Assembly: GCA_037074705.1 (NCBI GenBank)
Contig: CM073591.1
Span: forward strand, 183,483,432 to 183,547,431
Length of the DNA stretch: 64,000 bases
Source of the DNA: Zhengitettix transpicula
Lineage: Eukaryota; Arthropoda; Insecta; Orthoptera; Tetrigidae
Direction of reading: 5' to 3'
Part shown: positions 33,401 through 46,400 of the stretch, piece by piece
How the letters are laid out: each line of letters starts with the position of its first letter
Position numbering within the stretch: the first letter of the stretch is position 1
Made by a program: the position numbers and the translations under genes
The notes under the pieces: model-generated
What the model was told of the DNA's origin: nothing
Databases searched by the model: none
The model's input: only the letters and a program-made list of their open reading frames with translations

Positions 33401-36400
33401 GCCAGGTACCTGGTGGCTCATTATTTGCGCAATTTCAGGCAGTGTGTGCAAGGTTCCCTCAGGCTTCCTTCCTGTAATGAACTCTGTTTCATTGATTGTA
33501 AATCTCCTCAGATCTGTGGCTGCATTGTCTCTCTCTAGTCTGGTTATTTAACTCATGCATTGGACTTGCATAGTTCTTCCTAGACTGTTATGATAGACTG
33601 TGCATGGGAATCACACAATTCTTTTTTTAAGTTCTGGCTTCTACAATGAATTAATCATTGAGGTTACAGTTCTCTAATTTCTCTCAGCTCTGATCAAGTA
33701 CTCTTCTCCTCTCTGTCTTTGCTAACCAATCATTCTTTCTGAGAGGTCCGCTCCGAGCTCGACAATTTCTTTCCCCACCACAAGGGAGGAAACCAAATCA
33801 CCTGACCTTTCTCTCCACCAATCATTTTAAAATATTTTACTTCATGAAGCCCAATACCGAGTTGTGAAGGGAGGTGCCCTTCAGAATATTTCAATATTAA
33901 TGTTCAGTGGCTGAAATTTTCTTTAGCAACTCTCCTAATCCCTTCAACTTGTGTTTTGGCTTGTAAGTACCCTGTCTTCCCAACATTGGTGCCAAATGTT
34001 AGTATCAGAAATTCCAATGTCCATCTTACTGCTGGCTTGTGCTCAGATTCCAATAAAAAAATTATTTAATGATTTGGCAGCATGCTTCTTTGCTAGAATA
34101 GCCTCGATTCTTAAATATAGGTAGGGTATCTGTAAGCTTTGTTGCTTTATCTGTGTAGTGGAAAACAAAATCGTATCAGTATTAAAGTCATAACAAACTG
34201 TCATACAAATGTAAGCATTAACAAAAATCCTGCTCTGTGGAGAACTTTCAGTGTTATGTTTAGCCAGCACTTTTCTTGCTCCCAGTTGTTACTCGTCATT
34301 TCCAATCTTGTCTTCCAATCACACTCCACAACTCCATTCTAATAGTAACCATCCAACATAATAATGACAACAAATGAATAAATTTCTTGCTGTGCAACAA
34401 CTTTTAAAATCTTGCACCCTTCCAGCATCTCCCTGATAACCCCTCTCTTTAAGGATCTCCACCAATTGGAGTTTCTTGCACAACTTTTGATATGAATTAA
34501 ATATATCATTTCTAATTAAATACCATTGTTATTCAGTGTATAAATGCACTATCATATTTTCCTTCATTTTAAATATGCAAAGCCTAATTAATATTTAATT
34601 AATTTTCTATTTCAGGGTACCACGGATTTACTATGGCACAAGGACACACAAGCAGATTCAACAAGTTGTCAAAGAACTGCGAAAAACTGCATACAGAGAT
34701 ACAAAGTGAGAGAAAATATGTGTTGCAGTTAAGGCAAGTGAAAAGAAGAGTGTTATATTACTATATTGTTATACTTAATTATTTCAGAATGGCTGTGCTT
34801 GCAAGTAGAGAGCAAACATGTATACATGAATATGGAAACACAAAAATGTATCAGAATAAAACTGAAATGTGTCATGAGTTATTGGATCCTGAAAAAGTGA
34901 GTATAATTTTAATGAAAACTTATTTTAAAATTGGTGGCAGTCTTATTTAATGCTATTATATTACTGTAGCTTACATTTTTCTTTATTTTATAAATTGGTA
35001 TTTACAGCACTTATTTAATTCTTTTAATTAATGGGATGAAGCTAGTTCCTGTGTCATTTATTTTCAATTATTTATATTTAAAATATAAAAATAGAATACA
35101 ATTTTATTTTGTTATTAATACAGTATTATAATTAATTGTTAAGCACATTTGCTTGTAATTCTCAGACCTATTCATTGGAATCCTGGTTTTAAGTTATGAA
35201 CCATGTTATAAATTACAATCCCAAGATAAACCATATTGCTAAGAGTGAATGAAAATTTTGTGTACCAACAACCCTTTTGATAGCTTTTTAAAATTAGGTG
35301 GCTGTGCAAAACCTTGAAATCTCTGAAACCATATATTCTGAAGTTATTATGGTCACGTTAACTTATTTAAGCTTGAGAAAATCTTTTTTTGTAATCAATA
35401 CATAATTTATCAAAATATTAGTATATTGAATAAGGTTTTTTAAAGCATTTGTGGTGATATTTCCATTTAGTTGATTGGTATAAGTATTATTAGTATTTTG
35501 TTCGATTAACAGTTCTCGGTTTTCACACGGGTATAACATATTTAAACCCAACGTTTCGACGACTAAAAGCTCTGTCTTCATCTTCTAGGTGAAGTATTTT
35601 GTTGTTTATTAAATTTGATGAGACTGCAAACTGCCTAAGACACAGTAAACCGTTTGCAATTGAAATCTTTTCTAGTCCTGTCTTACTCGTATGTTTACAT
35701 ATATGATGTTTACTGCCTGATGCTTTAAATAATGAATTGATAACAACTACGTGAAGATATAAACTTGATGCAAATATACTTGCAACAACTTTTTGGTTAT
35801 TTTATGTTAAGTTTTTAAAGTAAGTTATTTCAGTTTGACCATTACCTTTAAGCCAGATTTGAGACACTGTGTGAACTTGAATAGACTATTACAATTTATA
35901 AATTTACTAATTATAATTTAATAATATCCATCTTCTAAGAATTTATGTTATCTAATATACATTTAATTTATGTTTTACACTTGTGTATCTCAGAACTATA
36001 ATCTTTTAACAAAAATAGAAAATTATTTCTTATTATGCCATCAAATTTCAGGGTTCTGGCTGTCGATATGATGACAATGTATATCGCATTAAAACACATA
36101 CAGCACTAGGATTATTAGGTTACCAAATGCCCATGGACATTGAAGATTTGGTTAAAGTAGGACGCAAACATCGAGCTTGCCCATACTTTGCTGCACGATC
36201 TCTTGCATCAAATGCTGATCTTGTTATTTGTCCTTATAATTACCTCCTTGATCCTATAATCAGGGAGAATGTAAGTAGCACTCAGTTAATTGTATATCAT
36301 TTCTAAATAATTTACTTCTTTAGCATATTGATTGACAATAATAACAGTTAGGGACTCTTAATTGGTTCATTTCAAAGATGCTTCTGTAGAAACAGAACTC

Positions 36401-37446
36401 CAAACTTCTATGAAAGCTTATTTGTTTTTGCTTAAATATTTCCATGTACAGTTTATTCCTTGATAATTAAAAGTAGCAATAATAACTAAAATAAATTGAT
36501 TGCATTGTTTTGTTGATTGTATCCATTAAATAAATATCATCATTCGTACTGTACCATAAAACATCCTTTTAATAAGAAAAATTACAATATTATTTGTCTG
36601 TATTTCTCTTTTTTGTCAAATCTTTATGATTAAGTATCAACTTTTATTTACATTTCCATTGCAAAACATTTTTCATTTTACTTTTCCTTGTGCTCTTTTC
36701 TTTCCTTTAATCTTTCATTTAATCTAAATGAAATGTGTAAGAAATCTGATTTCAATATATTTTATTTTAATTTGAACCAAATTTTGACAGTTGCCAAGTT
36801 TCTTGGTAATATGTACCCTCCAATTACAGTACCAGAAATTTTTACCTTAAGATTATTTGAAATTTTGTTTAAAAAACTGTTATGTGAATAATATTCTAAA
36901 TTAGTTTTTCTTGTTGTAATTTTTAAACCTGAAATACATGCATTATCATTTAGTAAATCCTGTCTAGTGGATGGTAAAATATACTTCATACACATTAATT
37001 TATTAATGATTGTGTTTATAAATAATTGTTTTAGTTGAACATTAGTCTTAATGGAGACATCGTAATTTTGGATGAAGCTCACAACATTGAGGACATAACA
37101 AGAGATGCTGCAAGTGCTTCAATTCTTCAGTATGATCTCCTGTTTTCCCGAATGGAATGTATAAAATGTTCAAGTAAAAATGAGTTTCCTGAATGCTACC
37201 GTGGAATTGTGAGTGTTATTCAAACAATTGCTACTCTAGTATTACAATATATATATATTTTCAGTCTTTCCTTCTTCTTCCATCCTTCTCTCTGCTTTGA
37301 ACATATGCTTTTCTATGTGCGTAATTCTTCGCCCGAGCATATGAATTCACATAAAGCGCTATCCTCCTATTTATTTCTATCCTTCCTCACTATCCATGTG
37401 ACTTTGTCACCAAATTTGTTCCAATTCCTTAATGGATTCTCCTAAT

Positions 37447-37497
<51 letters not shown>

Positions 37498-40400
37498 ACA
37501 TTGTAATGTTAATATCACAAATATATTATTTATTCAAATATATATTTTTATATGGATAGGTAAGAGTGACAGAAGTTGGTGTGCTTATCTTAAATTAATT
37601 GATAAAAATTTGTATTTTTTGGTATCTTGTCATAGAGGTGGAGGTGAGGAAAGAAGCAATTGTCAAAAATGACTTATATTAGTGTCAAATAAATGTTTCT
37701 GTGGTGTACAATAACACACTGGATCTTGTTTTAGTTCAATTTCAGCCCTAGAAGCATTGAAAAATAATGCATTAAATCAATATTAATTAGAGTCAAAAAA
37801 AATATTAAATTGAATTTGATAGTATGACTTTTATTGTTGTTTTAGTCTAATTTCAACCCCAACTGTCAATGAAAGGGAACATTCTTCAGGATGAGAGTGG
37901 AAGGGGGTACTAGTTGCAAACACCTGAGATCATGTTGATTCCACAGTTTTGGTAGTTGTTTAGTTGAATATTATGGCTACCTTTGTTTTCAGAAGTTTCA
38001 GATTAGGGGAACAAGAAAAATTTTAAATTCTTAAGTGTCCCAAATAATGGGATTGGTGTCAAATTTAGAGTTAAGGTGTTCACTGACTTGGATAGTGACA
38101 TATCGGTTAATATTAAGTTGACGCCCCCTTTCCAGCATAGAAGTGAGGTAATTAATTTAGTGATGAGGGAGTGGGAAGAGGAAAAATAGTTGTTCATTTA
38201 TTTTTTTCTCTAAAGGTAACAGAAGCTTTTTTGGATTCTGTTTACTGTATGACCAGCCAACACAACATACAGTCCTGTTCTATGTTGAGGAACGGGCTTA
38301 GGTTCTCAAAAATAATTTTAGATCTGTGAAAGAGTTTTTCTTTATATTAATCTTACTTTTATTTCAGTCAAACTTTCTTAGTATACTTTCTGATTGGTTG
38401 GATGAGCAAAAGCAAAAACTTCATAGGGGCAATGATGTCGATAAACAAACATTTGTAATGTCTGGAATCAATGCAATTGCAAGTTTTGCCCTTTCTGGAA
38501 TAAATATTCAAACTATAAAGGAATTAAAGGTTCGTTATCCAAATCTTTATTCATGCAGTTCAAAATGCTTAATTTTATTTTATCAAATGTTAGTGTTGTA
38601 AGATAATGTATTAACATTTATTAATAACTCCTATCAGAAATGAAGATGTGTTTAATTCTGCATGTTTTCTGTCAGTTATTTGATACATCCTAAACAGATA
38701 AAGCTAAATCTTTGTTAAATAGGGAAATATAAACACAGTGTTATCGAATATGAAGAAACCTGAAGAAGAAAATGAAAAATATAAGAAAAAGTTATTGCTG
38801 TCAGGAAATACCACCAGATTACTAGAAGAACTTGTAAATGTCCTGTTATACATTTATACCGAAAGGATGCAATTTGTACAAGATTATGATGTTGTTATTA
38901 GCAGAGATTTTCGTAAACGGCCTCCTCAGGATACGGTATTAAATTTTTAAACATATATTTTTATTCTCTAGAAATAATTATTTCCAGCATTGCATCTTCT
39001 TTCTTCTCATATGTTTTAATTTTTATCTTACAACTATTAACTTTGGATACTGAAATAACCAAATCAGTATGGTTATATTAAATAAATAGTGTAGATTTCA
39101 ATAGTTCATAAAGATTTATTTTCAGAAAGTATGTGTGTCACCTGTCATTGATATCTAACCATACATTGGCAAAAACAGAAAAAAAAAGTACATATCACAA
39201 TTATTTAATTACTTATCAAAGAAACAAATTTGCTGGAATAACATATAGTAGTATAAATTCATGTGCACTAAAGTACAAATAAACCATTGATATCCACTTA
39301 CTACTTGTATATCACAGTAGCTATGAACTTCAACTAGTTTAATTGAGATCTGTTGTGTAAATGATTATTGATTCAGGTAGATGAAAGAATTAAATTTGCT
39401 ATTTGAATATCATTTTTCAAAATTTCTACTCTTGGACTACTGCTCTTATTCCAGCATTGTTCTAATGCCAGTAATCATTGTAATTAATGTTGCACCTTAA
39501 TATTCATAATATAAATATACATGCCACTTTTAATCACTTCTCGATTGAAAGCTTGTCCTGCTTTTGACCATTGCTTTGCCTGGTATATTCTGATTTTTAA
39601 TTGTCTTATATCTACATGAAATGTGTTCACAACTGCAATTTCCACGGAAAATATCCATTGGTTTTTCAGTTATAAGATTTCCCCATTGAACTCTGAGAGA
39701 AATCTACCATATCACCTATTTTACATGTCTTAGTTGATCATTTAAAATAAAATAATATAAATAAATATATGTGTCGTTGTTTATTACATCTTCAGGTTTA
39801 ATAATTTTATGTATAAATCATGCAAAAAATTAGTAAGCCTGAAGATGTTCTTAACATGAACAGAGCATCCTTATATTTAATTTTTTGTGAATAAACATAA
39901 TATTCTGACTCAAGGCCATTTATTTGTTTTTTAAATGAATATAAAAAGAAACTTTTTTGGTTACTTACACATAATTTGAAAACAGTGAAATAGAATCATT
40001 AAATATGTTGGCATTTGCTGTCATGAATTGATGTACAATAATAAAACTGTAAACAACCATAAAGAAATAAATGTAAAACTGTACACCTACCTGTCAATGT
40101 GCCTATTAGTTAAATAGATGTGTTCAAAAACATGTAATAATATGGAAAACATGCATTTTATAATGTACCTGAATTTCTTGAATATGATTTAACATAAGCT
40201 ACTGAATAATTTAACTTTACTACTTTTGTTTTGACATATATGTGGTCTGGATGTTCCCTATTTCTTATACAAAATTTAGGCAATAAAATTATTATTATTA
40301 TTTATCTTATTCTGCACATATTAATTTTATGGCACATGATTTATGAGAAATTGTTTTAAGACATATTCATTATATTTACTTTATTTGTAGGGTTTACATG

Positions 40401-43400
40401 AATTGAAGCATGACAGATGCTGGCAGTATGCTATTAACTTTTGGTGTCATAACTCTGGTATTATATTTGGTAACTTGAGCTCACAACTCAGAGGTCTAGT
40501 ACTGTCATCTGGTACTTTGTCACCCATGGACTCGTTTGAATCAGAGCTTGGAGTACAATTTCAAAATAAACTAGAAGCAAATCACATAGTACCACAATCA
40601 CAGGTGTATAAATAGTATATGATATCCTGATACTTCTAACAATTAAAATTAATTTCTGTTTTTGTCTGTTATATGGGTCATTAATTTCTTGTGTTATTGT
40701 CTTACTGACGTTACTTTTTTCCTCAAATGTATTAATGATTTCATTATGAATACGCTTGCATGTTAGGTTGTTTAATAATTTGTATTCTTCAATTTGATAA
40801 AGTACTGTAAATCATTTTTAAAAACAAGACAATAAAATCATATTTAATTGTTGTTTTATAAATTGAAAAAATGTGTTACATTTTTAATTATTAATAAATT
40901 TTTCACAGTTAGAGACCAGGTTCAGATTTTTCGATGTTGACATTTCTGTGGAAATTCTCTACCGCTGTCTTCAGACTATGTCACCGTGTGACATGTGCAT
41001 AATAAATTTGATGCACACATTACGCAGCGACATAGTCTGCAGACAATGGTAGAGAATGACTGCAGAAACATCAACATCAAGAATCTCAACCTGGTGCTTA
41101 ACTGTGCAAAGTTTATTCATAATTTACACTAGGAAAGCTTACATTAATTAATTAGTGTTACATTTTGTTTAGTAAAGAGTAAATATGATCAAGTATTTCA
41201 ATTCTACTAAATCTCAAGTTGGTTTCACTATATATTCCTGATTTATTCTTTACAATAGTTTTGTACTTTAATGAAATTTACTACTTCCTTCTTAATATAT
41301 TATAATTTAATTGTAAAGTATAACCTTACATTTTCAGTTATTGATTCGAAGCATTTCAAAGGGACCCAAAATGTTTTGCCTAAACTCTCAATACAAAAAT
41401 GTAGGAAATCTTTGTTATCAGGATGACTTAGGAGAACTTATATTACGTATTTGTAAAATTGTTCCACACGGTGTTCTTTGTTTTTTCCCATCATACAGTC
41501 TAATGGATCGACTAGCAGAAAGGTAGTATTATTAATTTTTTTAACATTCATTTGATTTTGTTTTGCCAAATTAATATTTTACTAATTTTTTAATTAGATT
41601 TCAACAACAAATTCTAAATTTAGTTAAATCATGAATTCCGTGAGATTTTCACCCACATTGTTTTCAGAGTTTACAGTTTATGATACGTGTATTTTTCTGA
41701 GTCTACTCCGGTCTTGTGTGGCATACCAAGCAAGAGACCCAGATTCGATTCCTCGTCCGCTCGAGATTTTTTCATCCTAATTCTTTAATTAAATGTTATG
41801 ACCTATATGGTTGAGCTTTGATTGAAAGCTTCTTCTCTTCTTTCTCAATTAATTTATTGCCCCTTTGATCAATTCTCATTAATATGCTATCTTCAACGAG
41901 TCATAAACTTAAGCCATGAAGAATGTGATCTAGGGAATGGTAGGTGAAGCCAGGCTGTGGCTATACATTGGATGGAAAAGTCTGGAACTGGCCCTGGTGT
42001 CGACTCTAATGGTTCAAAGTGGCAGAGCCCTTGCATACAGTTTATAATACCTTTTTAATTTCTGGTCCAGTAAAGATTTTTTTATTATTATTAAAAGTCT
42101 TCATACAATTTTAAAAAATTAATTTTCCCTTAACATTGTGCATAATAACTGAATTAATTTTTATACTGTAGAGTACGCAGATTTTCCTTGCATACAATTT
42201 CAAATATATAGTAATGTCATAACTCAGTGTTAAATATAACTTTTGTTGATAAATATAATAACTGAAAAAGAAAGAATCCATATATGGTTATATGCATAAT
42301 ATGTCAAAATGCACAAAGGATATTCAATACTCATAAAAATTTAAATCTCAAATAGATGGCAAATGACTCAGCTCTGGAACAAATTTGAAGAAATTAAAGA
42401 AGTATTTATGGAACCAAAGAAATCTTCTGATCTGGGACCAGTCATGAATTCATTTTATAAATGCATCCAGTCATCAGAAAATCAGGATGCTCCGAATGGA
42501 GCTCTTTTGTTTGCAATAATGCGAGGGAAAATCAGTGAAGGTTTTGACTTTGCTGACAATGCTGCACGTGCAGTAATAACTGTAAGTAGTAGAAGTTCTA
42601 AGATAAGTTTGTTTGTTAACACAGAAAAGTTTTACTTTTGTATCATTTACCTTCCTACAACTCATAAATGTTATGAAACAATCATCCACACTCAATTAAT
42701 GTCAACTTTTTATATATTTTTTGTTTATTTGATCTTCTTTTCTTTTAGGTAGGAATTCCCTTTCCAAATTTATATGATTTGCAAATTGGTCTAAAGAAAA
42801 AATATAATGACACTAATTTTGTTAACAAACGATTGCTTAATGGGAAAATGTGGTATGAAACTCAAGCCTATAGGTAGGTGTGCCCTGAATTTATATTCTA
42901 ATGTAATAATTTAATGATAATAATAAATATGATGATAACTTTTGAAGTAAAATATAATGAGGATTATGATGTAGATCATAAGATGCAGTCATGGCTCTAG
43001 ATTATTATTACTTTTAATTTAGTTTGTGTGTAGTGTATATATATATATAAGTTGTCAAAACGTATTAAAATGTATTTTTGGTTTAATTAATTAACAAATT
43101 TTTGGACATATTGGTTGAATTGCGTATTTATTTATTAAATAATAAATGTCAGAGTATATTAAATATTAAACAACAACAATGATTATTATAACTATGCATT
43201 ATAAAGGTGATATGGTATTTTTGATGAATGCATTATCACCAAAATCCACCATGTCAGCACCATTACTTATAGAAAACACAGTTAATAGTCACTTGGATTA
43301 TTATTTCTTGGAGTCTAAAGGGACCAGTGACAAATTGTCGTGGTGAACCTGTTGACGTGTCACAGAATAGGAAGGTTTTCGTTGATGTCACCAAGATTTC

Positions 43401-46400
43401 CGTAAGGCGAAGACTGCGGCCACCAGAAGTATACGAATGAAGCTCTCTGTCGTAAGAGCCTCCTTAAATGCTGCAGATTCATTCCACGGAATCGGTTGGC
43501 GACCTTTAATGTTCTTGCCAAACAGTACGGCGACTAACTGCTTGGTGAACGCCGCGATGCTAGGAACAAACAGACGATAGAAATTCACCATGCCACTGAA
43601 TGATCTTAGATTTCTGAATGCTGCAGGCGGAAAGTTTCTGGCACTGGTCTGGCACCGTCGGCGTTCACCACATAACCGATGTAAATAAGTTCCGATTTGC
43701 CGAACTCACACTTCCCGGAGTTAATTACTAGCCCGATGTGAATTATGGAGAATTTCGTCCTTATGTGCTGTAGATGGTCGTTCTCCGAGTCTTATGATAT
43801 TAGAATATTGTCAATGTGCACTTGCACGAACTGCACTTTCAGCCTAAAAGAAGAACGCGACTACAGAGTTGTAATAAGGAATCTTCACCACACAACTGAC
43901 ATAGATCAGCTTAAGTCAGCACTAATAGCTAAAGGACACAAACCAAAGAACATATCAGTCTGAAAAATAAAGTCAACTGAAGAATACAAAAATCTATTCT
44001 TTATACAGCTCGAGCCCAAGGAAAATAATAAAGAAATCCTCAAGATAGAATATATTCTTAATGCTAAAATACAGGTGGAGCCACCGCATAAGAAAAACAC
44101 ACTCACACAATGTAAGAGATGCCAATGCTATGGACACACAAGAAACTTCTGCACGCGACCGCTTAGATGTGTTAAATGCGGAGCGAACCATGACACTAGG
44201 AACTGCCCGACAAATAACACTCCAACAACAAAATGTGCATTATGTAAAGGCGATCATCCAGTCAATTATAAAGGCTGCAAAGTGTACATTGAAATACTAA
44301 ATAGACGTAACATAAATTCAAAATTGAGAACAGATATGCAACAGCCACAAATCGTACAAACATTTGCATTAACACCATCAGACTTTCCATCACTGAGGCA
44401 GGCTAATAACCAGACAATTGTGACGTCAAAAGCAACTGCGAATCACAAAGTACAGCCGCTGGGGCTAGGGTCATATAAGCAAGCACTCTGCACCGAGAAA
44501 AATAGCACTTTCATCAATCAATAAAGACTTACACTGCAATTCATGCAGGAAACCGTTACGAACCAAAACAACGTCATAATGGATCTCCTAGGTGAAACCA
44601 GAGAAATGAGAAGAACCATAGAGACACTCAGTAATGGACTTGCAGCACTTAGGCAACAAATTACTAACAAGAATGTATCAATATAAGATCGCTACATGGA
44701 ACGCAAATGGCCTGAAGCAACATCGTCAGGAAGTAGAAGCATTCATGAACACAAACCACTTTGACTTACTACTAGTTTCCGAAGCTCATTTTCCTGCTCG
44801 AACCTACTACAAAATACCAGGCTATATAACCTATGATATACAACACCCGAACGGCAACGCAAGAGGCGGAACTGCAATAATTATCAGACAAAATATAAAC
44901 ACTACGAGCTGGATAAATTTAGCAAAGACTTTCTGCAGGCCACGACTGTAGTAGTGTAAGACTGGCATGGACCACTAGCAATATCAGCGGCGTATTGTCC
45001 ACCATGCTATAGAGCGAACAAATAAGGATGCGATATGTACTTCAGCACACTAGGCACAATGCTAAAAACCCACTCTGGAGTTCAAGACTTTACACGCCAA
45101 GAGGCAGAGCCCTAGAAAACAGCATCCAAACAAATCGCTTAGATTACGCATCCACTGGAAAACCAACTTACTGGCCAACAGACCTGTCAAAACTCCCAGA
45201 CTGTTCAGATTTCTTCGTAACTAAGGAAATTAGCCAAGCACACGCAAAAGTCGAAGAACTATATGATCTTTCGTCCAATCACTCATCTGTACTCCTAACC
45301 ATAAGTACAAACATAATCTACAGAAGCAGACCACCGCAACTATACAATCAACGAACGGACTGGGACAATTTTAGAGAGATATTAGACAAAAACATCTCAC
45401 TTAACGTTGAGCTAAAAACGGCAAACGACATCGAGCTAGCTGTAGAAAAATTCCAGACACTAGTGCAGAACGCTGCTTGGGAATCCACCCCTCCATACAC
45501 ACCTCAGCCAACCAAACGAGGATATCGAATGGAAATTAATAATAAAATAATGGAGAAAAGAAGATTGAGAAGAAAGTGGCACAATAGACGGTACCCTGAG
45601 GAAAAACGCCGATATAATGTTTATTCCAGAGAACTAAAAATACTCCTATAAGAATTCAGGAACTCCTACTTCGAAGAGAACCTAGAGGAATTAACCGCAA
45701 CAGAACAAAACGAATACTCGTTATGGAAAGCCACGAGAAGACTTAGGCAACCTGTGAAGCCAGTACCACCACTTCGCAAAGTGGACGGAACATGGGCGAA
45801 AAACGATGTTGACAAAGCTGAAGAATTTGCCAACCATCTCAAATAAGTCTTTGAACCTCTGCCGGGAGCTCCTAGTACAGACGAAGAAGAAATAGAACAC
45901 TACCTTGAGGCCCCGTTACAACTCTCGCTCCCTATTAAAAACTTCAAAATGAGGGATATAAAAACAGCGATACACAAACTACCAGTAAAGAAATCCCCTG
46001 GATACGACCTCATTACAGGCCGTATACTAAAAGAACCGAACAACGGCCTCAAGTTACTAACATTTATATTTAACGGTATACTAAGAACTGGACACTTACC
46101 GACACAGTGGAAAGGCGCGAAAATCATCCTAATACACAAGCCCGGCAAGACTCGCTGAGTCATATAGGCCTATAAGTTTATTACCTGTTACGTCTAAACT
46201 ATTTGAAAGACTTACTCAAAAGGCTAATCCGTATCATAGAAGACAAACATCGCATTCCTGATCACCAATTCGGCTTCAGGGCTGCACACTCTACTATAGA
46301 ACAGATTCACTGTGTGGTGGACATTATAACGCATCCTTCGTGGCAAAAAAGTACGTCAGTCAAGCATTTGATAAAGTTTGGCACAAAGGACTACTATATA

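Noticed and set aside
36762..37082. 106-codon minus frame
   Set aside because: It overlaps the conserved DEAH exon in antisense and has no independent support.
37209..37445. Extension of the DEAH-box frame beyond 37208
   Set aside because: A canonical gtgagt donor at 37209 and a loss of homology show this is intronic read-through.
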